This document shows, in pieces, positions 28,694 to 36,953 of a stretch of DNA of 64,000 bases. A model generated the notes under the pieces. It was not told the DNA's origin. It did not search any database and saw only the letters and a program-made list of their open reading frames with translations. A program made the translations under genes and the position numbers. The stretch comes from Geomonas sp. RF6 (lineage in GTDB: Bacteria; Desulfobacterota; Desulfuromonadia; Geobacterales; Geobacteraceae): assembly GCF_021044625.1 (NCBI RefSeq), contig NZ_CP087999.1:1257001-1321000 (forward strand), written 5' to 3'. Position 1 is the stretch's first letter. Each line of letters opens with the position of its first letter.

Positions 28694-29410
28694 CTACCCT
28701 TCCTGCTGCGGCCTCATCACCAGGATGCGCTGGCAGTGCGGGCAGGTGATGACGTCGTCCTGGCGGAAGAGGGTGTTGTAGAGCTGCGGCGGCAGGTGCA
28801 TGTTGCACCCCATGCAGTTCCCCTCGCGCGCCTCGACGACCGCGACCCCGCGGCGCTGCTCCCGAAGACGGGTGTAGCGCTTCACCACGGAGGCGGGGAG
28901 AGCGGAGAGGGTCGTCTCGCGGGCTGCGGCGTCGGCGGCGATTCTCGCCTCGAGCTCGTCGACCTTCTGCTTCACCTCCGCCTGCTGAGCCGCCACGTTC
29001 GCCTCGAGCTGGGCCAGATCGCTCTCCTTGCGGGCGATGTCGCCGCTTATCTCTTCAAGGGCGGTGATCTTCTGCAGGATCTGCTCCTCCAGCTCCGAGA
29101 TGAGCTTCTTCGCCCCGGAGATCTCCTTCGACACAGCCTGGTACTCCTTCTGCGTCTTGATCTCCCTCAGGTTCGTCTCGGACCTGGTGATGTTGTCGTT
29201 TTCGGTGGAAAGGCCCGCCTCCAGCCCCGCCTTCTCCTCTTCGAGGATCTGGGCGCTCTGCCTGCGCTCCTCTATCTTGCGACGCGAGTCGGCGAGCAGC
29301 GCCTCCAAGGTAGCGACTTCCCTCAGGAGCTGGGCCTTCTCTCCGTCCAAACCGTCGATCCGCAGATCCATCTCCTGTAACTCGTACAGCGACCTCAACT
29401 TGTTACGCAA
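28694..29410 (-). CDS. Coiled-coil zinc-ribbon protein (DUF164 / C4-type)
   Basis: A 238-residue protein with a long coiled coil over roughly residues 1-175 (heptads rich in L, E, K, A) and a C-terminal zinc ribbon CMGCNMHL...CPHCQRIL with two CxxC pairs. This architecture is the DUF164/CdsZ-like group found next to rnpB and Nif3 genes in several delta-lineage genomes; the molecular role is unknown, perhaps nucleic-acid binding. It is transcribed with the Nif3-like gene 39 bp upstream. Confidence 0.85.
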   Translation of the reverse strand: MRNKLRSLYELQEMDLRIDGLDGEKAQLLREVATLEALLADSRRKIEERRQSAQILEEEKAGLEAGLSTENDNITRSETNLREIKTQKEYQAVSKEISGAKKLISELEEQILQKITALEEISGDIARKESDLAQLEANVAAQQAEVKQKVDELEARIAADAAARETTLSALPASVVKRYTRLREQRRGVAVVEAREGNCMGCNMHLPPQLYNTLFRQDDVITCPHCQRILVMRPQQEG

Positions 29411-29449
29411 AATCTGCCTCCCATCATTTTTTTATGCAAACGGGAATAC

Positions 29450-30568
29450 TCACAGGTAGCTGAAAGGCTCCCTCTCTCCCTTAAATGCCGTAACTTCCGC
29501 TTCGAACCTCTTTGCCGCGAGTGCTTCCCGCAGCGCCTGTGCCATGGCATCCACCATGGGGTACTCCGTGGCGAAGTGCCCGGCGTCTATCACCGCGACC
29601 CCGAGGGCCTCCGCGTCGCGCGCTTCATGATACTTGAGATCCCCCGTCACCAGGAGATCCGCCCCTTTTCTCGCCGCCTCCATGAGGAGGGACGATCCGG
29701 ACCCGCCGCAGAGGGCGACCTTGCGCACGCTCCGCTCCGGGGAGCCGACCAGGCGCAGGGCGGGGGCGCCGAGCCTCTCCTTCACGATCCCCGCAAAGGC
29801 TGCCGCAGGGAGCGCCTCGGGAAGTGTCCCGATCCTCCCGATCCCGAGCGCCTCCCCCCTGTTCAGGACGGGGTAGAGGTCAAAGGCGGGCTCCTCGTAC
29901 GGGTGCGCCTTTTTCAGCGCGGCGAGAGCGGGGGTGAGGAGCTCCTTGCGCACCAGGAGCTCCAGGCGGCTCTCCTGCGCGGCCTCCGGCGTCCCCACCT
30001 TCCCCAGATACGGGTTCGCACCGTCAAGGGGGGTGAAGCGCCCGACACCCGCTCCCTGGAAGGAGCAGTCGCGGTAGTTGCCGAGATGGGGGGAGAACGG
30101 GGAGAGCCCCTTCAGGAGCGCCTCCTCGTGCCCCTCCGGCACGAAAACCACGAGCTTCAGGAATTCTTGGGAGGCGGTCACCTTCAGCGGCTGAGGGTCC
30201 TGCACCCCGAGGCGCGCCGCCAGAAGGTCGTTGACGCCGCCGGAGACGATGTCGTAGTTCGTGTGCAGCGAGATGACGCCGAGATCGTTCTTGATGGCGA
30301 GAAGGAGGAGGCTGCCGACTTCGTCAGTGGCCACAATCTTCTTTAGCGGGGTGAAGATGAAGGGGTGGTGGGTCACCAGGAGGTTGCATCCTGCCTGGAC
30401 TGCCGCCTCAATCGCGGGGCGTCCCGGGTCGAGCGCGGTCATGATCCGGTTCACACTAGCCGCAGGGTCCCCGACCTGGAGCCCTACGTTGTCCCAGCTC
30501 TCCGCGAGGTGCAGAGGAGCTATTTTGTTAGTGATTCCGACTATATCTGAAAGTCTTGGTGTTATCAT
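29450..30568 (-). CDS. Nif3-like dinuclear metal centre protein
   Basis: A 372-residue member of the Nif3/DUF34 family, reported in other bacteria as a GTP cyclohydrolase I type 2-like or metal-insertion-related hexamer; its cellular role is unsettled. Family marks are HLAESWDNVGLQVGDP, the metal site LLVTHHPFIFTPLK, ISLHTNYDIVSGGVND, and the C-terminal GGSGSSLLMEAARKGADLLV, TGDLKYHEARDA and VIDAGHFATEYP. The middle third (residues about 130-235) is the YqfO/CutA-like insertion seen in longer family members. The ATG at 30568 fits the conserved N-terminus. Confidence 0.93.
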   Translation of the reverse strand: MITPRLSDIVGITNKIAPLHLAESWDNVGLQVGDPAASVNRIMTALDPGRPAIEAAVQAGCNLLVTHHPFIFTPLKKIVATDEVGSLLLLAIKNDLGVISLHTNYDIVSGGVNDLLAARLGVQDPQPLKVTASQEFLKLVVFVPEGHEEALLKGLSPFSPHLGNYRDCSFQGAGVGRFTPLDGANPYLGKVGTPEAAQESRLELLVRKELLTPALAALKKAHPYEEPAFDLYPVLNRGEALGIGRIGTLPEALPAAAFAGIVKERLGAPALRLVGSPERSVRKVALCGGSGSSLLMEAARKGADLLVTGDLKYHEARDAEALGVAVIDAGHFATEYPMVDAMAQALREALAAKRFEAEVTAFKGEREPFSYL

Positions 30569-30690
30569 CGCCCACAAAAGAAAAAGAGTGCATCCTTATC
30601 GGCGTGCACTCTTTCTCTCCACACTGCGTGTATTTTTTCGTCTGACCAGGTGCTTTAAGGGCATCCCCACATCATCCTACTTTTTATAGA

Positions 30691-30767
30691 TGGTGGGCCC
30701 ACCAGGACTCGAACCTGGGACCGACCGGTTATGAGCCGGTAGCTCTAACCAACTGAGCTATAGGCCC
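30691..30767 (-). tRNA. tRNA with CAT anticodon, probably tRNA-Ile2
   Basis: A 77-nt cloverleaf including an encoded CCA. The acceptor stem GGGCCTA/TGGGCCC, the D arm GCTCAGTTGGTTAGAGC, the anticodon loop CTCATAA and the T arm CCAGGTTCGAGTCCTGG all pair. C4-G69 and C5-G68 pairs, and an anticodon arm CCGGCTCATAACCGG like that of B. subtilis Ile2, favour the TilS-modified isoleucine tRNA over elongator Met. The tRNA call is certain; the amino-acid identity is inference. Confidence 0.96.
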
Positions 30768-30878
30768 TAAAGCGAAATTAAACACTATGCCAAAAACTCC
30801 AAAGTGTCAAGCCCTTTATTCCCCGCAGCCGCTTCCGGCGCGCCTTTGCGGGTGAGGGGGGTCTCTCCCCCTCTCCTT

Positions 30879-32012
30879 TTAATATAACTCGTACTTCAAA
30901 AGCCTGCACTCGATCGGCCCGTTGAAGAGGACGATTCTTCGGGAAGCGCGCAGCCCCACGGACTTCGCGAGCTCCAGGTTCCCGGTGAAGAGGTACGCCG
31001 TGTACCCCTTGCAGCGCTGCTTCATGACGTCGCCGATCTCCTTGTACAGGGGCTTCAGCGCCTCCTGCTCGCCGAGGCGCTTGCCGTAGGGAGGGTTGAA
31101 GATCATGACTCCCGGCCCGGGGGGCGGGGAGAGCTCCGCTATCGGGAGGCGCTGCAACTCCAGGTGATCCGCCACCCCGGCGCGGCGGGCATTTTCCCAC
31201 GCCATGGCGACGGCGGAGTGCGAGATGTCGCTCCCCCCGACCGGCGCCGGCAGCGCGCCCAGCATACCGTGTCGCGCCTCGTCCAGAAGCCCCTGCCAGA
31301 GCGTCCTGTCGAATCCGGGCCAGCGCTGGAAGCCGAAGCGGCCCCGCAGGAGGCCGGGGGGAACCCGCAGGGCCTTCAGTGCCGCCTCGATGGCGATCGT
31401 CCCGGTGCCGCACATCGGATCGACGAAGGGTGTGTTCCCCTCCCAGCCGGAGAGCTCCACAAGCGCCGCCGCCAGGTTCTCCTTCAGAGGGGCCTCGTGG
31501 CGCTCCAGCCGGTAGCCGCGCCGGTCCAGGGGGTAGCCCGAGGTATCGAGGCTCACCGTGCACCGGTTTCGCACGAGGTGCACGTTCACCCTGAGGTCGG
31601 GGTCCTTCGTGTCGACGCTCGGGCGGCTGCCGCGCTGCTCCCTGATCTGGTCCACGATGGCGTCCTTCGTCTTCAGCGCCACGAAGCCGGAATGGGTAAG
31701 CGCGGAGTCGCGCAAGTTGCAGTCGACGCAGAGGGTCATCTGCGGCGTGAGGTATTCCCCCCACTCCACCCCCCTGATCCCGTCGTAAAGCTGCTGCGGC
31801 GACTCGCACGGAAACTCCGCGACCGGCATGAGGATGCGGCTGGCGCATCTCAGCCAGAGATTGGCACGGTAGGCGCTCGAAAGGTCGCCGCGAAAGCGCA
31901 CACCGCCGTTTTCCTGCGACACGGAGGAAACCCCGAGGCGTACGAGCTCGGCGCCCAATACCTCTTCCACACCCTTGGCCGTACTGGCGAAAAACTCTCT
32001 CTCTTTTATCAT
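30879..32012 (-). CDS. THUMP-domain rRNA N2-guanine methyltransferase (RlmL-like)
   Basis: A class I SAM-dependent methyltransferase resembling the N-terminal half of E. coli RlmL (m2G2445 of 23S rRNA) and B. subtilis YpsC. It has 377 residues. The N-terminal THUMP region (FFASTAKGVEEVLGAELVRL, LALKT-like strands) is followed by the catalytic domain with FVDPMCGTGTIAIEAALKA and motif IV NPPYGKRLGEQEAL. No second methyltransferase domain is fused, unlike E. coli RlmKL. The start at MIKEREFF was chosen; the upstream extension is arginine-rich and unconserved. Confidence 0.9.
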   Translation of the reverse strand: MIKEREFFASTAKGVEEVLGAELVRLGVSSVSQENGGVRFRGDLSSAYRANLWLRCASRILMPVAEFPCESPQQLYDGIRGVEWGEYLTPQMTLCVDCNLRDSALTHSGFVALKTKDAIVDQIREQRGSRPSVDTKDPDLRVNVHLVRNRCTVSLDTSGYPLDRRGYRLERHEAPLKENLAAALVELSGWEGNTPFVDPMCGTGTIAIEAALKALRVPPGLLRGRFGFQRWPGFDRTLWQGLLDEARHGMLGALPAPVGGSDISHSAVAMAWENARRAGVADHLELQRLPIAELSPPPGPGVMIFNPPYGKRLGEQEALKPLYKEIGDVMKQRCKGYTAYLFTGNLELAKSVGLRASRRIVLFNGPIECRLLKYELY

Positions 32013-32047
32013 CCCTGCCTTTTCTCCCTCTTTCCTGTCACGGTTCC

Positions 32048-32578
32048 TCACATGAAGAGGAAGAAGCCGTTTGCAAACTGCACGATGCCGTAGCACCCTA
32101 CGACACACCCGCCGATCCAGAGCCAGCGTTTCTTCAGGAGCGCGGCGATGGAGGAGAGGAGAATGGCAATCTGCAGGAAAATGACGGCGACGCCGAAGGC
32201 CTGCCCGTGACGGGTCGCCTCATCTCTTACCTGCTCAAGGCGCTTCGCGTCCTGCTCGATCTTCTTTTTCTCCTCCTCGTACTTCGCCACCTTCCTCCCG
32301 TATCCTTCAATTTTCTCACGGTAGCGCGCTTCCGTCGCGGGGTCCCGGTGCACGGTCTGCAGCTGCAACTCCAGCTGGTCCTTCTGCATCTCGTTTAAGT
32401 ACCCCTTGATGCTCTTCGACTGGTAGTACGCCCACTGGTCCGAGGCCTGGGTTTGGCTAAGGAGGGAGCGCGAGGAGAAGCCGCCCCCCTTGAAGGTGGC
32501 CATGGTGGCGCATACCGCCAGGATGACGGTCGTGAGGGCGAGATAGTTGAGCCACGGTTCTTTCTTTTCTTCAGACAT
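32048..32578 (-). CDS. DUF4337 membrane protein
   Basis: A 176-residue protein of the DUF4337 family. An N-terminal membrane segment (YLALTTVILAVCATMATF) is followed by TQASDQWAYYQSKSIKGYL, a charged coiled coil of about 60 residues, and two C-terminal hydrophobic segments (FGVAVIFLQIAILLSSIAAL, WIGGCVVGCYGIVQF). Function is unknown. AAAGGAG precedes the ATG. It is 35 bp upstream of, and in the same direction as, the THUMP methyltransferase gene. Confidence 0.82.
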   Translation of the reverse strand: MSEEKKEPWLNYLALTTVILAVCATMATFKGGGFSSRSLLSQTQASDQWAYYQSKSIKGYLNEMQKDQLELQLQTVHRDPATEARYREKIEGYGRKVAKYEEEKKKIEQDAKRLEQVRDEATRHGQAFGVAVIFLQIAILLSSIAALLKKRWLWIGGCVVGCYGIVQFANGFFLFM

Positions 32579-32760
32579 CCAGATCTCCTTTCTCTAGGGA
32601 GACGCAAGTATAAGCCAAACGTGGTGACGTGGTAAAGAGTGCCGCTGCCGTGCCGACAAAGTTACCGGCAACTCCCAAGTCATAGGGGTGGCGTCGGAAT
32701 GTAAATGATTGTAACAGCGACGGTTGTTGCAGTTAAAAAACTCTACACACGGTAAAGAAT

Positions 32761-32789
32761 TTGACAGAGACAAGGCAATGGAGTATCAA
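32761..32789 (+). promoter_or_regulatory. Candidate promoter of the GGDEF regulator gene
   Basis: TTGACA, 17 bp, TATCAA in an AT-rich stretch, 108 bases before the start codon. It is the only strong match in the 318-bp divergent gap 32579-32896. Confidence 0.55.
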
Positions 32790-32896
32790 TAAAAGTTTAA
32801 AATTAACACTGACTAATTACATTGCGCCAAGGGACATTTGTTCTACAATAAACTTCGCGACGAGTGGCTGCCTACACACTACCGGAGGTACCGCGG

Positions 32897-34213
32897 ATGA
32901 GTACTCTGCTGCGTGTTCTCATAATTGAAGATGCCCAGGATGATGCCGATCTTCTCGCCCTGGAGCTGAAACACGGCGGCTACCAGGTCCACTACCGTCG
33001 CGTCGACAGTGCCGAGGCCATGCGTCGCGTCCTGGAGGCGGCCCACTTCGACGCCGTCATCGCAGATTATGTCCTCCCCGGCTTCAGCGGACTGGAGGCG
33101 CTCGCCATCCTGAAGGAGATGGGGCTCGACCTTCCCTTCATCATGGTATCCGGAAAGATGGGGGAAGAGACCGCAGTGGAGGCGATGCGCGCCGGCGCCC
33201 ACGACTACCTTCTGAAGGGTAACCTCACGAGGCTCGTCCCCGCCATCGAGCGGGAGATCGGCGAGGCGGCGATGCGCCGCGAGCAGAGGCGTTCGGAGCG
33301 GGAGCTGAGGAGCAAGCTGGACTTCGTGCAGGTCCTCATCGACACCATCCCCACCCCCATTTTCTACAACGACACGAACGGGATCTATCTCGGCTGCAAC
33401 AGGGCTTTCGAGGAGCACACGGGGCTCCAGCGGGGCGAGATCATCAACAGGAGCGTGCACGACGTCCTCCCTCTCGAGCTTGGAGCGCTCTTCAGGAGGG
33501 GGGAGGATGCCCTCAGGGGCGAGGGGATCAACCGCGGGCTGGAAGGTGCGATGACCTGCGCAGACGGCGCGCGGCGGGACGTCATCTTTTACAGCGCCCC
33601 CTTCAAGAACAGTGACAGCACCATCGGGGGGATTGTCTGCGCGATCTTCGACATCTCCGAGAGGAAGGCTTCCGAGATGAAGCTGCGCTACATGAGCACC
33701 CACGACATGCTCACCGGGATCTACAACCGCGCCTACTTCGACGAGGAGCTCATGCGCCTGAAGCAGGGGCGTCACTTCCCTATCTCCATAGTAATGGCGG
33801 ACGTGGACGGGCTGAAGGAGATGAACGACGAGGAGGGGCACGCGGCCGGGGATGCGCTTCTGAAGCGGGCCGCGGACGTCCTCAGAAGTTCCTTCAGGCG
33901 GGAGGATGTGGTCGCCCGCGTCGGCGGGGATGAATTCGCCGCCATCTTGCCGGGAACGGAGGAGGCGGCGCTCGACGAGGCGATGGAACGGCTGGAGCAG
34001 AGCCTCGCCGCCCACAACAAGCGGGAGGGGGCGAAGCATCTGCGGCTTTCTATAGGGGCAGCCACCGCCTCCAGCGGAGAGGGGCTGATGGATGCCTGGC
34101 GCCTGGCGGACGAGCGGATGTATCGCCAGAAGAAGGGGCGCACGCGCCGCATGAGTCACAGCGTCATCATGGGAGGTGAGGCTACTTCCCCAGCTCTTTC
34201 CGCGCCTCCGTGA
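32897..34213 (+). CDS. Response regulator diguanylate cyclase (REC-PAS-GGDEF)
   Basis: A cytoplasmic enzyme predicted to make cyclic di-GMP when phosphorylated. It has 438 residues. The receiver domain covers about 1-118 with phosphoacceptor D57 (IADYVLPG) and K107. A PAS domain covers about 140-255 (FYNDTNGIYLGCNRAFEEHT). The GGDEF domain covers about 262-430 with GGDEF at 343-347. RRED at 334-337 is an RxxD inhibitory site at the correct distance, so product feedback is expected. CGGAGG lies nine bases before the chosen ATG. No partner kinase gene lies nearby. Its 3' end overlaps the convergent bamD by 32 bp. Confidence 0.95.
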   Translation: MSTLLRVLIIEDAQDDADLLALELKHGGYQVHYRRVDSAEAMRRVLEAAHFDAVIADYVLPGFSGLEALAILKEMGLDLPFIMVSGKMGEETAVEAMRAGAHDYLLKGNLTRLVPAIEREIGEAAMRREQRRSERELRSKLDFVQVLIDTIPTPIFYNDTNGIYLGCNRAFEEHTGLQRGEIINRSVHDVLPLELGALFRRGEDALRGEGINRGLEGAMTCADGARRDVIFYSAPFKNSDSTIGGIVCAIFDISERKASEMKLRYMSTHDMLTGIYNRAYFDEELMRLKQGRHFPISIVMADVDGLKEMNDEEGHAAGDALLKRAADVLRSSFRREDVVARVGGDEFAAILPGTEEAALDEAMERLEQSLAAHNKREGAKHLRLSIGAATASSGEGLMDAWRLADERMYRQKKGRTRRMSHSVIMGGEATSPALSAPP

Positions 34214-34916
34214 CAAGGGGGCTCTGCGGGTATTCCTTCAGCATCCGCTCCAGCGTCTCCGTCCCGCGCACCTTCTCCCCCGAGCGCAGATACGCCTCCC
34301 CGAGCCTCAAGAGCGTTGCATCGTGTGCCCTGCCGGGAAACTTGGCGAGCGCCTCGGTGAGTCGCTTTATTGCCGAGTCGTATTTCTTCGTGCGCAGGTA
34401 GAAATTCCCCACGTACACCTCGTAGGCAAGCTGCTTGTTGCGGCAGTCCTCCAGCTTTTCCTTCACCTCGGCGGCGTACTCCGAAGTCGGGTACGACGCG
34501 AGGAACCCCTCGAAAGTGGCAACCGCATTCTTCACCGGCGTCTGGTCGGTGTCTATCCCGGTGACCTCCCGGTAGTTGCACATGCCGAGACGGTACAGTG
34601 CGTAAGGCACCTTCGGATGGGTCGGATGCAGCTTGCGGAACTCCTCATATGCTGCCGCGGCCTCTATGTACCCCTTGTTCTCGAAGTAGGCGTCGGCAAT
34701 CCCCAGTTCCGCCTGCGCGGAGAGCTCGGGGGAGGAGTAGCTCTCCTTCACCTTCTTGAAGTACTCGATCGCCTCTTCATACTTCTGCGACTTGAGGGCG
34801 GTCTGCCCCGCCTCATAATTATTCCTCGCGTTCGGCACCTTCGGTGTGGTGGCGCAGGCGCAAAGGAGCGCGACGGCGAAAAGAAGAATCAGACGGGGAG
34901 TAGTGCGCAAAGCCAT
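34182..34916 (-). CDS. bamD: Outer membrane assembly lipoprotein BamD
   Basis: A lipoprotein of the BAM complex that inserts beta-barrel proteins. It has 244 residues. The signal peptide with lipobox LCAC puts the lipidated cysteine at residue 21. About five TPR-like repeats follow (NYEAGQTALKSQKYEEAIEY, AELGIADAYFENKGYIEAAA, VPYALYRLGMCNYREV, LAYEVYVGNFYLRTKKYDSA). AAGGAGG precedes the ATG at 34916, which excludes 22 upstream codons. It is convergent with the diguanylate cyclase. Confidence 0.93.
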   Translation of the reverse strand: MALRTTPRLILLFAVALLCACATTPKVPNARNNYEAGQTALKSQKYEEAIEYFKKVKESYSSPELSAQAELGIADAYFENKGYIEAAAAYEEFRKLHPTHPKVPYALYRLGMCNYREVTGIDTDQTPVKNAVATFEGFLASYPTSEYAAEVKEKLEDCRNKQLAYEVYVGNFYLRTKKYDSAIKRLTEALAKFPGRAHDATLLRLGEAYLRSGEKVRGTETLERMLKEYPQSPLVTEARKELGK

Positions 34917-34971
34917 GACGAAGAGCCCTCCTTCAAAGGTGATGCGAAGCTCATGCTGATAAGTGGAAACT

Positions 34972-35012
34972 GTGCCCCCCACCCTGCCCCTCCCCTTCCG
35001 GGGAGGGAACAG
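34972..35012. repeat. Family C half element
   Basis: CCCACCCTGCCCCTCCCC followed by TTCCGGGGAGGG forms a CCCTCCCC/GGGGAGGG hairpin between typA and bamD. The outer sequence matches one arm of the element at 3302 and 52180. It may serve as the typA terminator. Confidence 0.6.
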
Positions 35013-35036
35013 AGGGAATGAGGGGATCCGCCGATA

Positions 35037-36842
35037 CTACGCCCTGCCGGCGCGCTTTCTGCGGGTGGGGTCGAGTTCCTTCTTCCTCAGGCGGATCGAG
35101 TGCGGAGTCACCTCGACGAGCTCATCCTCGTCGATGAACTCCAGCGCCTGCTCCAGTGTGAGGAGGCGCGGCGGCGTGAGCTTGATGGCGTCGTCGCTGC
35201 CGGAGGCGCGGACGTTGGTGAGCTTCTTCCCCTTGCAGGGGTTCACCTCGAGGTCGTTGTCCTTCGCGTGCTGGCCGATGATCATCCCGCCGTAAACCTC
35301 CACGCCGGCGCCGAGGAAGAGGATGCCGCGCGGCTGCAGCGCGTCGAGGGAGTACGCCGTCGTCTCCCCCTGCTCCATGGCGATGAGGACGCCGTTCTTG
35401 CGCCCCGGGATCTCCCCCTTGAACGGCGCGTAGTCGTGGAAGGTGTGGGTGATGACCGCGGTGCCGCGGGTCTCGGTCAGCATCTCGCCGCGCAGGCCGA
35501 TGAGGCCGCGGGCCGGGACGATGAACTCGATCCTGGTGGTCTCCCCCATCGGGGTCATCGCCACCATCTCCCCCTTGCGGGGACCCATGCGCTCGATGAT
35601 GACACCCTGGTACTCCGTCGGGACGTCGACCACGAGGTACTCCATCGGCTCGTACTTCTTGCCGTCCACGTCGCGCAGGATGACCTCGGGCTTCGATACC
35701 GCCATCTCGAACCCTTCGCGGCGCATGTTCTCGATCAGGATGGAGAGGTGCAGCTCACCGCGGCCGGAGACCTTGAAGGTGTCGGGGTTCGCGGTGTTCT
35801 CCACCCGCAGGGAGACGTTCGTGCGCAGCTCGCGGTCGAGTCGCTCCCTGATATTCCTGGAGGTGACCATTTTCCCCTCGCGCCCGGCGAAGGGGGAGCT
35901 GTTCACGATGAAGTTCATGGAGAGGGTCGGCTCGTCGATGGCGACATACGGCAGCGCCTCCGGCTGATCCGCGGCCGCGAGGGTCTCGCCGATCCCCACT
36001 TCGTCGAAGCCGGCGATGGTGACGATGTCGCCGGTGAAGGCCTCCGCTACCTCGACCTGCTTCAGCCCTTCGTACCCGAGGAGCTTGCTGACGCGACCCT
36101 TGGAGATGGTGCCGTCGCGCTTGATGAGCGCCACCGTCTCGCCGGCGCTCACCTTCCCGTTGAAGATCTTCCCGGTGGCGATCCTGCCGATGTAGTCGTT
36201 GTAGTCGATGTTGGTGACCAGAAGCTGGAACGGCTTCTCCGGGTCTCCTTCGGGGGGGTGGACGTTGTTCTTGATGAGCTCGAAGAGGGGCTCCATGTTC
36301 TCGGAGGGGTGCTCCGGGTCGATCATGGCGTAGCCGAGCTTCGCGCTCGTGTAGGCGATGGCGAAGTCGAGCTGGGCGTCGGAAGCCTGCAGCTCGCAGA
36401 AGAGGTCGAAAACCATGTCCACGACCTCGTGCGGACGCGCGCCGGGGCGGTCGATCTTGTTGATCACCACGATCGGACGCAGCCCCAGGTCGAGGGACTT
36501 CTTCAGCACGAAGCGGGTCTGCGGCATCGGGCCGTCGAGGGCGTCGACGAGGAGGAGGACGGAGTCGACCATCTTCAGGACGCGCTCCACCTCGCCCCCG
36601 AAGTCGGCGTGGCCGGGGGTGTCGACGATGTTTATCTTGAACTCGCCGTGGTGGATGGAGAGGTTCTTCGCGAGGATGGTGATGCCGCGCTCCTTCTCCA
36701 GGTCGTTGGAATCCATCACGCGCTCGGTGATCGCTTCGTTTTCGCGGAATACTCCGGACTGTTTCAGCATAGCGTCGACCAGGGTGGTCTTTCCGTGGTC
36801 AACGTGGGCGATTATCGCAATATTTCTGATCTTTTCCTGCAT
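35037..36842 (-). CDS. typA: Ribosome-associated GTPase TypA/BipA
   Basis: A translational GTPase related to EF-G that helps 50S assembly and adaptation to cold or stress. It has 601 residues. G1 is AHVDHGKTTLVD, G2 lies near ERGITILAKN, G3 is DTPGHADF, G4 is NKIDRPGA. EF-G-like domains III and V follow (GELHLSILIENMRREGFE, GVIIERMGPRKGEM), and the BipA-specific C-terminal domain ends GSDDAIKLTPPRLLTLEQAL. The ATG at 36842 follows AAAGGAG. The leader contains two mutually exclusive hairpins that could control its transcription. Confidence 0.97.
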   Translation of the reverse strand: MQEKIRNIAIIAHVDHGKTTLVDAMLKQSGVFRENEAITERVMDSNDLEKERGITILAKNLSIHHGEFKINIVDTPGHADFGGEVERVLKMVDSVLLLVDALDGPMPQTRFVLKKSLDLGLRPIVVINKIDRPGARPHEVVDMVFDLFCELQASDAQLDFAIAYTSAKLGYAMIDPEHPSENMEPLFELIKNNVHPPEGDPEKPFQLLVTNIDYNDYIGRIATGKIFNGKVSAGETVALIKRDGTISKGRVSKLLGYEGLKQVEVAEAFTGDIVTIAGFDEVGIGETLAAADQPEALPYVAIDEPTLSMNFIVNSSPFAGREGKMVTSRNIRERLDRELRTNVSLRVENTANPDTFKVSGRGELHLSILIENMRREGFEMAVSKPEVILRDVDGKKYEPMEYLVVDVPTEYQGVIIERMGPRKGEMVAMTPMGETTRIEFIVPARGLIGLRGEMLTETRGTAVITHTFHDYAPFKGEIPGRKNGVLIAMEQGETTAYSLDALQPRGILFLGAGVEVYGGMIIGQHAKDNDLEVNPCKGKKLTNVRASGSDDAIKLTPPRLLTLEQALEFIDEDELVEVTPHSIRLRKKELDPTRRKRAGRA

Positions 36843-36866
36843 TTCTCGAAAAACTCCTTTTCCTTC

Positions 36867-36912
36867 GGGCGCCTGCAAAATAAAAAGACGAGCTTTTGCA
36901 GCGCCCGTCTTT
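36867..36912 (-). promoter_or_regulatory. Possible attenuator in the typA leader
   Basis: On the minus strand AAAGACGGGC (36912-36903) can pair with GCTCGTCTTT (36893-36884), followed by TTATTTT, an intrinsic terminator shape. Alternatively GGGCGCTGCAAAA (36906-36894) pairs with TTTTGCAGGCGCCC (36880-36867). The two stems share bases and exclude each other. The typA ribosome site follows directly. It may instead be a plain terminator for the upstream TPR gene. Confidence 0.55.
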
Positions 36913-36953
36913 AAAAACAGCATAATATGGCATCTTTCGCCGTCGGTTACAAG

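Noticed and set aside
28371-28781. Plus-strand ORF of 136 codons
   Set aside because: It lies on the complement of the RNase P RNA.
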